Part shown: positions 7,256 to 11,599 of the stretch, in pieces
Numbering within the stretch: position 1 is the stretch's first letter
Layout of the letters: each line of letters opens with the position of its first letter
NCBI GenBank assembly: GCA_964426415.1
Contig: CAYRQM010000048.1
Span: 1-11,599 of the forward strand
Source: UBA3792 sp964426415
GTDB taxonomy: Bacteria > Bacillota > Clostridia > Christensenellales > CAG-138
Length of the DNA stretch: 11,599 nt
Direction of reading: 5' to 3'
Notes under the pieces: generated by a model
Seen by the model: the letters and a program-made list of their open reading frames with translations, nothing else
Databases searched by the model: none
What the model was told of the DNA's origin: nothing
Program-made: the position numbers and the translations under genes

Positions 7256-7561
7256 TCACAGCATCCGCAAAATGGCGGATTTGGGCTGTGCGCCGACGGT
7301 CTTGTTCACCTGCTTGCCGTCGCGCATCACCAACAGCGTGGGAATGCTCATCACGCCGAATTGCGCCGCCAGTGCGGGCTGTTCATCCACGTTGATTTTG
7401 CCTACCTTGACGGACGGCGTTTCTGCCGCGATCTCGTCAATGACGGGAGACACCATGCGGCACGGGCCGCACCAGCTTGCCCAAAAGTCCAAAAGGACGG
7501 GCTTGTCGCTTTGCATCACTTCCGCTTGGAAGTTCTCGCTTGTAATGGTGATTGGTTTCAT
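7256..7561 (-). CDS. trxA: Thioredoxin
   Basis: A 101-residue cytoplasmic thioredoxin of normal family length. It has the redox motif WCGPC (30-34) in FWASWCGPCRMVSP, the buried aspartate in LLDFWA (D25), and cis-proline P74 in SIPTLLVMRDG. It reduces protein disulfides and persulfides and is usually recharged by thioredoxin reductase, which is not in this window. The ATG at 7561 is preceded by AAAGGAG at good spacing. A longer in-frame extension to 7693 would run through the promoter and operator and has no ribosome binding site. It is the first gene of an operon with the CoADR-rhodanese-TusA-DsrE fusion, so it may regenerate that enzyme's cysteine persulfides or share its substrates (inference). 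Confidence 0.93.
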   Translation of the reverse strand: MKPITITSENFQAEVMQSDKPVLLDFWASWCGPCRMVSPVIDEIAAETPSVKVGKINVDEQPALAAQFGVMSIPTLLVMRDGKQVNKTVGAQPKSAILRML

Positions 7562-7600
7562 AATTGGCTCCTTTCGAACCTGTGTTCCTTTGATGGTGTT

Positions 7601-7606
7601 AGTATA
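7601..7606 (-). promoter_or_regulatory. -10 element of the thioredoxin/CoADR operon promoter
   Basis: On the minus strand TATACT occupies 7606-7601, predicting +1 at about 7594, 33 bases before the thioredoxin ATG. The position expected for a -35, 17-18 bases upstream, reads CGGAAG or ACGGAA and does not resemble TTGACA. The promoter therefore probably depends on an activator. Confidence 0.6.
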
Positions 7607-7628
7607 CCGCAATTTTTGGCGGGCTTCC

Positions 7629-7641
7629 GTGACAATGTCAC
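7629..7641 (-). promoter_or_regulatory. Palindrome at about -41 of the thioredoxin/CoADR promoter (putative Crp/Fnr-type activator site)
   Basis: GTGACA (7629-7634), a central A, and TGTCAC (7636-7641) form a perfect 6-1-6 palindrome. Its axis, 7635, lies at about -41 relative to the start predicted from the -10 at 7601-7606, the class II activator position for Crp/Fnr proteins. A Crp/Fnr-family gene is convergent with this operon. Caveat: classical Crp and Fnr boxes (TGTGA-N6-TCACA, TTGAT-N4-ATCAA) have an even axis, one base longer than this one. Confidence 0.5.
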
Positions 7642-7671
7642 ACGGCTGCGGCTGAAAAGCGCCATTTACGC

Positions 7672-7717
7672 AAAAAAAGCACCGACCGTGCAAAACGCGT
7701 TTGCAAACGGTCGATGC
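7672..7717 (-). terminator. Intrinsic terminator of the two-component operon
   Basis: Read on the minus strand, GCATCGACCGT (7717-7707) pairs with ACGGTCGGTGC (7689-7679), 11 bp with one G-U wobble. Inside, GCAAA and TTTGC can pair further. TTTTTTT (7678-7672) follows directly. It closes the sensor-kinase transcript 30 bases before the palindrome of the next promoter. Confidence 0.88.
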
Positions 7718-7750
7718 TGTGTTGTTTCGCTCTTAGAAAAATGGGAAGCG

Positions 7751-9178
7751 TCAATCGACGCGGCAGTCCTTTGCGGGCGGCGTCAAGGCGGGTTCCGTCG
7801 GGAAATCGGCGGTGATGCACGTCCCAACGCCTTGCGTGCTTTCGACGCGGATGCTTCCGTTGTGCGCTTCGACGATGGCGGCGGCGATGGAAAGCCCCAG
7901 CCCCATGCCGCCCGTGTCGCGGGCGCGTGCGGCGTCCACGCGATAGAACCGTTCAAAGATGTGCGCTTGCGACGATTCGTCCATGCCAATGCCCGTATCG
8001 GAAACCGAAAGGGCGACGCTGCCTGCGTTCTCTGCTGCCGATAACCGAATCTGTCCGTCGCTTGCCGTGTAGCGCACGCTGTTGTCCAACAGCACATGCA
8101 AAAGCTGCTTGACCATGCTGCGATCGGCAAACAGGTGAAGCTGTGCATCGCACGCGATGGAATAGGTGTGCGCCGTGTCGATGACCGCCTGCTCCTTAAC
8201 CAGCTCGGCAAGCAGATCGTACAGCAAAAACCGTTCTTTCTTGAGCGTTTGCCGCTTTTCGTCGCTGCGGGCAAGGAACAGCAGGTTCTCGACCAGTCGA
8301 TTCATGTAGGCGGTCTGCTCCTCGATGGAACGAATGCTGTCGTCCAACACCTTTTCGTCCGTTCTTCCCCACCGTCCCAACAGCTCGGCGTTGCCCTGCA
8401 GGATGGCAAGCGGCGTTCTCAGCTCGTGGGATGCGTCCGCAACGAAGCGGCCCTGTGCGGCAAACGCCGCCTCGATGCGTGCAAGCATGCCGTTGACGGT
8501 GCGCGCAAGCTTTTGCAGCTCGTCATCTGCCTCGGGCACCTCCAGCCGCGCATCCAAGCTCTGCTGTCCGATGCGGGCAGCGTCCGAAATCATATTGTCG
8601 ATGGGCGAGAGCATCTTTTGACCGGTGCGCCAGCCCACAAGGAGCGCCGCCGCCCCGCCCGCCACGTTTGCGCACAGCAGCAGAATCCCCAACAAGCCCA
8701 AGAACTCTTGCTCGTCCTGCAAGTTGCGCACCATGGCAAGCGACGCCACGGTCGTATCGCCGTCCAAAATCGTTTGCCGACAGAACAGCAGCAGCTGCTT
8801 TCCGTTCCACAGGCGCAGGACGGGTTGTTCCGCCACAGCGGGCAGCGCGGACGGATCGAAATAGAAGTTTACGGCTTGATTGACCCGCGTTCCCGCCGTG
8901 TCAAACAGGTAGAGGTTCAAATCGGTGCTGGTGTTCTGCTCCTCCAAAATGCCGCGAGAGGAAAGCGCTTCGCCTTCTGTCAATTCCTCCAAAACGTGAT
9001 CGCAGGTCAGCTCCATGGTGGTGACCATGCCGGTCTTTTGCTTGTTGATGAGAAAGGTGTACGCAACGAAAAACACGACGGCGGAAAGCGTCAAAAGCAC
9101 AAGTGCGAACATCGCGGCATAGGCACGCGTCAAGCGCACCGAAAGCGTTCGCTTTTTCTTATTGCTCGCGAATGACAT
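7751..9178 (-). CDS. Membrane sensor histidine kinase (HAMP, HisKA, HATPase)
   Basis: A 475-residue sensor kinase. Residues 18-43 are the first membrane helix. Residues 45-157 are an extracytoplasmic sensing region of about 110 residues with no motif I recognise. Residues 159-183 are the second helix, and 184-236 a HAMP linker. The HisKA domain holds the phosphorylated histidine H251 in FVADASHELRTPLA. The ATPase domain shows the N box (N366 in LLDNSVRYT), the G1 motif (D394 in SDTGIGM), the F box FERFYR (408-413) and the G2 motif GGMGLGL (423-429). All catalytic motifs are intact. The start overlaps the end of the response-regulator gene by 20 bases, so the two are translationally coupled and form a cognate pair. 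The signal cannot be told. The unit ends at the terminator at 7672-7717. Confidence 0.93.
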   Translation of the reverse strand: MSFASNKKKRTLSVRLTRAYAAMFALVLLTLSAVVFFVAYTFLINKQKTGMVTTMELTCDHVLEELTEGEALSSRGILEEQNTSTDLNLYLFDTAGTRVNQAVNFYFDPSALPAVAEQPVLRLWNGKQLLLFCRQTILDGDTTVASLAMVRNLQDEQEFLGLLGILLLCANVAGGAAALLVGWRTGQKMLSPIDNMISDAARIGQQSLDARLEVPEADDELQKLARTVNGMLARIEAAFAAQGRFVADASHELRTPLAILQGNAELLGRWGRTDEKVLDDSIRSIEEQTAYMNRLVENLLFLARSDEKRQTLKKERFLLYDLLAELVKEQAVIDTAHTYSIACDAQLHLFADRSMVKQLLHVLLDNSVRYTASDGQIRLSAAENAGSVALSVSDTGIGMDESSQAHIFERFYRVDAARARDTGGMGLGLSIAAAIVEAHNGSIRVESTQGVGTCITADFPTEPALTPPAKDCRVD

Positions 9179-9827
9179 ACCCGACCCCCCGTACCGTCTC
9201 GATCAGCCTTGCGTCCTCGCGGTCGTGGATGCGTTCGCGCACATAGCGCACATAGACGTCCACGATGTTGCTGTCGCCCACATAGGAATAGCCCCACACC
9301 GCATTGAGAATCTGCTCTCGTGTGCGCACGTTGTTTTTGTTGCGCAGCAGATACTCCAGCAGCTCGTACTGGGTCTTGGTGAGCGAAATGGTTTCTCCGT
9401 CGCGGAACGCCAACCGCTGGGCAGGGTCAACCGTCAGCCCGCCTGCTGAAAGCGTTTCGGTTTCTGCCGCCGCACCGCTGCGCAAAACGGCGCGCATACG
9501 GGCTAGCAGCTCCTCGATGTGAAAGGGCTTGGTGAGGTAGTCGTTCGCGCCGCTGTCCAGCCCCGTGACCTTGTCCACCACGTCGTCCCTTGCCGTGAGC
9601 AAGATGACGGGCGTTTGCTTTTCCTGCCGCAAACGGCGCAGCAGGGCAAAGCCGTTCATCTCCGGTAGCATCACGTCCAACAGGATCAGGTCGAACTGCT
9701 GTGAAAGGGCGGCTTCCAGCCCGCTGCGGCCGTCCAACGCGACAGCCGTTTCGTAGCCTTTGTGCTCCAACTCCAGCTGCACGAAGCGCACTATCGCTTT
9801 TTCGTCCTCCACAATCAAAATTCGCAT
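9159..9827 (-). CDS. OmpR/PhoB-family response regulator
   Basis: A 222-residue cytoplasmic response regulator. Residues 1-115 are a receiver domain with acidic pocket E7-D8, phosphoacceptor D51 in LILLDVMLPEMNG, switch residue T78 and conserved K100 (YLTKPF). Residues 125-222 are an OmpR-type winged helix ending GVGYVIREQ, with the recognition region SNIVDVYVRYVRERI. The ATG at 9827 is preferred because GAGGTG lies 6 bases before it. A GTG at 9836 overlaps that ribosome binding site. It is the first gene of an operon with the sensor kinase and divergent from the phosphodiester-glycosidase gene, which is a candidate target of the system (inference from position only). Confidence 0.93.
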   Translation of the reverse strand: MRILIVEDEKAIVRFVQLELEHKGYETAVALDGRSGLEAALSQQFDLILLDVMLPEMNGFALLRRLRQEKQTPVILLTARDDVVDKVTGLDSGANDYLTKPFHIEELLARMRAVLRSGAAAETETLSAGGLTVDPAQRLAFRDGETISLTKTQYELLEYLLRNKNNVRTREQILNAVWGYSYVGDSNIVDVYVRYVRERIHDREDARLIETVRGVGYVIREQ

Positions 9828-9848
9828 ACGACTCACCTCTTTTCGTTC

Positions 9849-9877
9849 ATTGTACCCGATTCTTTTGCGCTTTTCCA
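9849..9877 (-). promoter_or_regulatory. Possible promoter of the two-component operon
   Basis: On the minus strand, TGGAAA (9877-9872, four of six matches to the -35 consensus), a 17-base spacer and TACAAT (9854-9849) precede the response-regulator ATG by about 20 bases. The rest of the 151-base divergent region holds a weak plus-strand -10 candidate, TATGCT at 9941-9946, for the glycosidase gene. No clear operator is visible. Confidence 0.45.
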
Positions 9878-9978
9878 GTCCAAACCAAAGATTTCATCCA
9901 ATTCTAATGATACGCTGCAGGTTCTCTCATGTTTTTGCGCTATGCTATGAGGGCAACAAGCAAGAAAGGAACCGAACT

Positions 9979-10971
9979 ATGACCACCCATACCGTCAAAC
10001 GACACGCTGCCTTTCGCATACTGCCCACCCTCCTGCGGGATCTTCTCTTTGCAGGGCTTGTTCTGATTGTATTTGCGTTGTTTCATCACGCGCTCCCGCG
10101 CCCCAAAAGCGCCATTTTGAATATCGTATCCCTTGCGGAACCCGCCCCCCAGACCGTGACGGTGGATTCTGCGCTTGTCGAACCTGTGCCAACGCAGGCT
10201 GTCGCCGAAGCCCCCGTGGTGACGGCGGCGCCGGGCGATTTCTCCGCGAGCTTCCCCACCGAGGATACGGGCGTTGGCGCCTTGTACAGCTACCAAGGCG
10301 ACGCCTTGAAGATTGCGATTCGCATGGTGCAGGCAAACGACGTAACCTATTATGTTGCGGACGTGTATGTCAAAAACATCAGCGCATTCAAGACGGCGTT
10401 TGCCAAGCAGCAATTTGGTTCGGGCATCCATCAGGAGCCGCTGCAAATGGCGTCGGCAAACAATGCGATCCTTGCCTTGACGGGCGACTACTGCAATGCG
10501 CGGAATCAAGGCGTGGTGATTCGCAACGGCGATCTGTACCGCGATTCGGTCAACAGCGACGTTTGCGTCCTGTACGCGGACGGCGTGATGGAAACCTATC
10601 GGGAAGCGGATTTTCGGGTGCAGGACGCCATCGACCGCGGCGCGTGGCAGGCGTGGAGCTTTGGCCCCGCTTTGATGGAAAACGGGCAAGCCATCACCGT
10701 CTTTGACAGCAGCATTCAGCGGAAAAATCCGCGCAACGCCATCGGCTACTACGCGCCCGGGCACTACTGCTTCCTCACCGTGGACGGGCGGCAGGACGGC
10801 TATTCCATCGGCATGACGCTCAAGGAGCTGTCCGCGGTGTTTGCGGATTTGGGCTGTCAGAGCGCGTTCAATTTGGACGGCGGCGCCACGGCGGAAATGA
10901 TTTTTCAGGGACAGCTTGTGAACAAGCCGTACCACGGCGGCAGGCAGTCCGGCGACATCATCTATTTTTAG
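9979..10971 (+). CDS. Membrane-anchored phosphodiester glycosidase family protein (NAGPA-like, PF09992 type)
   Basis: A 330-residue protein. Residues 1-13 are basic and residues 14-38 hydrophobic, giving a single N-terminal membrane anchor or signal. A Pro/Ala/Val-rich stretch (about 52-85) follows, then an extracytoplasmic domain. That domain has hallmarks of the phosphodiester glycosidase/NAGPA family: ALTGDYCNARNQGVVIRNG (166-184) where relatives have a GD/GG-F-x-N motif; WSFGPALMENG (226-236); and the C-terminal NLDGGATAEMIFQGQLVNKP (298-317), then SGDIIYF. Family members cleave or remodel sugar-phosphodiester linkages or occur with exopolysaccharide genes; the substrate here is unknown. 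The ATG at 9979 follows AAGGA (9966-9970). Longer in-frame starts run into the divergent promoter region. Its stop overlaps the ribosome binding site of the next gene. Confidence 0.85.
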   Translation: MTTHTVKRHAAFRILPTLLRDLLFAGLVLIVFALFHHALPRPKSAILNIVSLAEPAPQTVTVDSALVEPVPTQAVAEAPVVTAAPGDFSASFPTEDTGVGALYSYQGDALKIAIRMVQANDVTYYVADVYVKNISAFKTAFAKQQFGSGIHQEPLQMASANNAILALTGDYCNARNQGVVIRNGDLYRDSVNSDVCVLYADGVMETYREADFRVQDAIDRGAWQAWSFGPALMENGQAITVFDSSIQRKNPRNAIGYYAPGHYCFLTVDGRQDGYSIGMTLKELSAVFADLGCQSAFNLDGGATAEMIFQGQLVNKPYHGGRQSGDIIYF

Positions 10972-10979
10972 GAGGCTTT

Positions 10980-11261
10980 ATGCGAAGATATCTGTTTTGG
11001 AGCACGGCGGCGCACGCCACCGTCGTCTTCAGCATTGTGTTTCTTGTGCTGCTCATTCTCAATTGCTTCAACCCCGCAATGGGCTTTATCAGCAGCGTGC
11101 AAAGCAACTGGCTGCTTTTGCTGTTTTGTTTGTGCAGCTTGCTCAACGGCATTCTCTCCGCCGTTTTCATCCTGAAGCGCCGCAAGCTGCAGGCGCAGCA
11201 CGCCATGCAGGAACGCGCCCAACAAAAGGAACAGGCGACGCACCGCGCACCGCTGCGCTGA
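10980..11261 (+). CDS. Small two-helix membrane protein, translationally coupled to the glycosidase-family gene
   Basis: A 93-residue protein of a family I do not recognise. Two hydrophobic segments (about 9-31 and 42-64) are joined by a short loop. The tail (65-93) is strongly charged and Gln-rich (KRRKLQAQHAMQERAQQKEQ) and likely cytoplasmic and helical. AGGAGG (10970-10975) overlaps the stop of the upstream gene, so translation is coupled. A real gene is supported by the ribosome binding site, the spacing and the terminator just after it. It may anchor or assist the extracytoplasmic glycosidase-family protein, but no motif shows this. Confidence 0.72.
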   Translation: MRRYLFWSTAAHATVVFSIVFLVLLILNCFNPAMGFISSVQSNWLLLLFCLCSLLNGILSAVFILKRRKLQAQHAMQERAQQKEQATHRAPLR

Positions 11262-11273
11262 CCCCTTCCCGCT

Positions 11274-11310
11274 CAAAGAAAAAAGAAGTCCGAAGACTTC
11301 TTTTTCTTTG
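11274..11310. terminator. Bidirectional intrinsic terminator after the small membrane protein gene
   Basis: Left arm 11274-11290 (ending GAAGTC) and right arm 11295-11310 (starting GACTTC) pair over 16 bp with one bulged A, around the loop CGAA. The arms are A-rich then T-rich, so a U-rich end is present on either strand. It would stop the glycosidase operon and also any minus-strand transcript from the promoter at 11512-11541. Confidence 0.82.
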
Positions 11311-11398
11311 AAATGATGGATTCCGCCAAGCGGAACCCATCGCATCATAAGGCGTGAAGCGCCGCCGTCCTGCATCGAAGTCTTCGCTGCAGGACTAA
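11311..11398. other. Cluster of three hairpins abutting the IS200 remnant (repeat-like or structured element)
   Basis: Three adjacent inverted repeats fill this stretch. First, GATGG-A-TTCCGC (11315-11326) pairs with GCGGAA-C-CCATC (11330-11341). Second, GGCG (11351-11354) pairs with CGCC (11360-11363). Third, GTCCTGCA (11367-11374) pairs with TGCAGGAC (11388-11395), with CGAAG/CTTCG inside. There is no ribosome binding site or convincing reading frame. It could be a palindromic repeat unit, a short non-autonomous element or a structured RNA segment. Only one copy is visible here. Confidence 0.45.
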
Positions 11399-11455
11399 CA
11401 CGATGTGGTATTTGCAATTCCATTTCGAATGCGCTAAACTGTTTGTGTCATTCAC
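11399..11455 (-). pseudogene. tnpA: IS200/IS605-family transposase TnpA, N-terminal fragment
   Basis: Translated on the minus strand from a GTG at 11455, the first 19 residues include SLAHSKWNCKYHIV, the hallmark N-terminus of IS200-type TnpA, the HUH single-strand transposase of about 150 residues. Relatives continue FAPKYRR; here the homology stops at the valine codon (11399-11401). The frame then runs through hairpin sequence to a stop at 11345-11347, 36 residues in all. The HUH motif and catalytic tyrosine are missing, so the product cannot be active. AAAGGGAGG (11477-11469) is the ribosome binding site, 13 bases from the GTG. An ATG at 11460 is better spaced but reads ATG-GGG-TGA. Confidence 0.85.
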
Positions 11456-11469
11456 CCCATGTGGATGTC

Positions 11470-11529
11470 CTCCCTTTGTTATTTTGTTTTGCAGTTGGCA
11501 GACCGCATCTCATTATATAACAAAGGGAG
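11470..11529 (-). repeat. 13-bp perfect inverted repeat linking the tnpA promoter region and its ribosome binding site
   Basis: CTCCCTTTGTTAT (11470-11482) and ATAACAAAGGGAG (11517-11529) are exact complements separated by 34 bases. On the minus strand the downstream arm contains the Shine-Dalgarno AAAGGGAG. The upstream arm lies between the -35 and -10, before the predicted transcript start. Only transcripts entering from outside the element would contain both arms. Confidence 0.85.
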
Positions 11530-11541
11530 TTCTTTTGTCTC
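11512..11541 (-). promoter_or_regulatory. Promoter of the IS200-type tnpA remnant
   Basis: On the minus strand, GAGACA (11541-11536, four of six matches), an 18-base spacer and a perfect TATAAT (11517-11512) predict a start near 11505, about 50 bases before tnpA. A transcript from here would cross the hairpin cluster and stop at the terminator at 11274-11310, giving an RNA of roughly 230 bases. Confidence 0.62.
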
Positions 11542-11564
11542 CCCCATCGCCAGTAGGCTCTTTT

Positions 11565-11589
11565 GAACCACTCGTCTAACGAGTGGTTT
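11565..11589. repeat. Subterminal hairpin of the IS200/IS605 left end
   Basis: AACCACTCGT (11566-11575) and ACGAGTGGTT (11579-11588) form a perfect 10-bp stem with a 3-base loop, extendable by a G-T pair. Its place upstream of the tnpA promoter matches the imperfect palindromes that TnpA recognises on single-stranded DNA at the ends of these elements. No U-tract fits a terminator role, although TTTTACC follows on the plus strand. Confidence 0.7.
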
Positions 11590-11599
11590 TACCATACAA

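Larger units (their letters stand above)
11399..11599 (-). mobile_element. Left end of an IS200/IS605-family insertion sequence (remnant)
   Basis: Read on the minus strand, this segment holds in order a subterminal palindrome (11589-11565), a promoter (11541-11512), an inverted repeat, a ribosome binding site and the first 19 codons of tnpA. This is the usual left-end layout of IS200-type elements, which lack terminal inverted repeats and instead use subterminal hairpins. The rest of tnpA and the right end are absent on the side visible here. The outer boundary is at or beyond the window edge and cannot be placed. Confidence 0.72.

Noticed and set aside
6181..7395. 404-codon plus-strand frame opposite the CoADR fusion
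   Set aside because: Antisense to a clear enzyme domain, His/Arg-rich composition and no ribosome binding site. A by-product of GC-rich codon usage.
7629..7641. The palindrome as a Fur/PerR-type 7-1-7 box
   Set aside because: The seventh pair (C/A) does not match and the sequence is not AT-rich as those boxes are. The Crp/Fnr reading fits position and context better.
8096..9175. 359-codon plus-strand frame opposite the sensor kinase
   Set aside because: Antisense to intact kinase motifs, with no credible start or domain.
9940..10935. 331-codon minus-strand frame opposite the phosphodiester-glycosidase-type gene
   Set aside because: Antisense to a gene with clear family motifs and a ribosome binding site. 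No recognisable product.
10968..11423. 151-codon minus-strand frame running from the IS remnant through the hairpins into the small membrane protein gene
   Set aside because: It is in a different frame from TnpA, crosses a strong terminator, lacks a ribosome binding site and shows no family.
1..11599. tRNA, rRNA, CRISPR array, or known riboswitch
   Set aside because: No tRNA-like cloverleaf, rRNA segment, regularly spaced direct repeats or recognisable riboswitch core was seen on either strand by eye.

Overview
The window (about 11.6 kb, moderately GC-rich) looks like chromosomal DNA of an anaerobic Bacillota, most likely Clostridia. Reasons: strong AGGAGG-type ribosome binding sites, sigma-A promoters of the TTGACA-17-TATACT type, U-tailed intrinsic terminators after nearly every unit, and families common in gut Clostridia (a short DtxR-type repressor, a GPH sugar symporter, a PF12746-type GNAT, an FMN_bind membrane protein, a CoA-disulfide-reductase/rhodanese/TusA/DsrE fusion). 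The exact taxon cannot be fixed from the sequence.

Layout, left to right. 202-576 (+): DtxR/MntR-type metal-dependent repressor with its own promoter and terminator. 727-2154 (+): GPH-family cation/sugar symporter behind a near-consensus promoter with an inverted repeat at the predicted transcript start. 2242-2979 (+): GNAT acetyltransferase. 3148-4005 (+): four-helix, histidine-containing membrane protein fused to an extracytoplasmic FMN-binding domain. 4071-4730 (+): Crp/Fnr-family regulator. 7561-4783 (-): two-gene operon of thioredoxin and an 815-residue four-domain thiol/sulfane-sulfur enzyme, convergent with the Crp/Fnr gene across a bidirectional terminator. 9827-7751 (-): OmpR-type response regulator and sensor kinase. 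9979-11261 (+): secreted or membrane-anchored phosphodiester-glycosidase-type protein and a translationally coupled small two-helix membrane protein, divergent from the two-component system. 11311-11599: a cluster of hairpins abutting the left end of an IS200/IS605-family insertion sequence on the minus strand, whose transposase is cut off after about 19 codons.

Functional reading. The centre (3148-7641) looks like a redox/sulfur module: a flavin electron carrier at the membrane, a cysteine-containing Crp/Fnr regulator, thioredoxin, and a CoADR-rhodanese-TusA-DsrE fusion able to reduce disulfides or persulfides and pass sulfane sulfur between domains. A perfect palindrome (GTGACA-A-TGTCAC) is centred at about -41 of the predicted thioredoxin promoter, which has a good -10 but poor -35. 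That is class II Crp/Fnr activator geometry, so the neighbouring regulator is the obvious candidate to act there (inference).

The most unusual region is the right end. The insertion-sequence remnant keeps its subterminal hairpin, promoter and Shine-Dalgarno. It also has a 13-bp inverted repeat placed so that only read-through transcripts, not those from its own promoter, could hide the Shine-Dalgarno.
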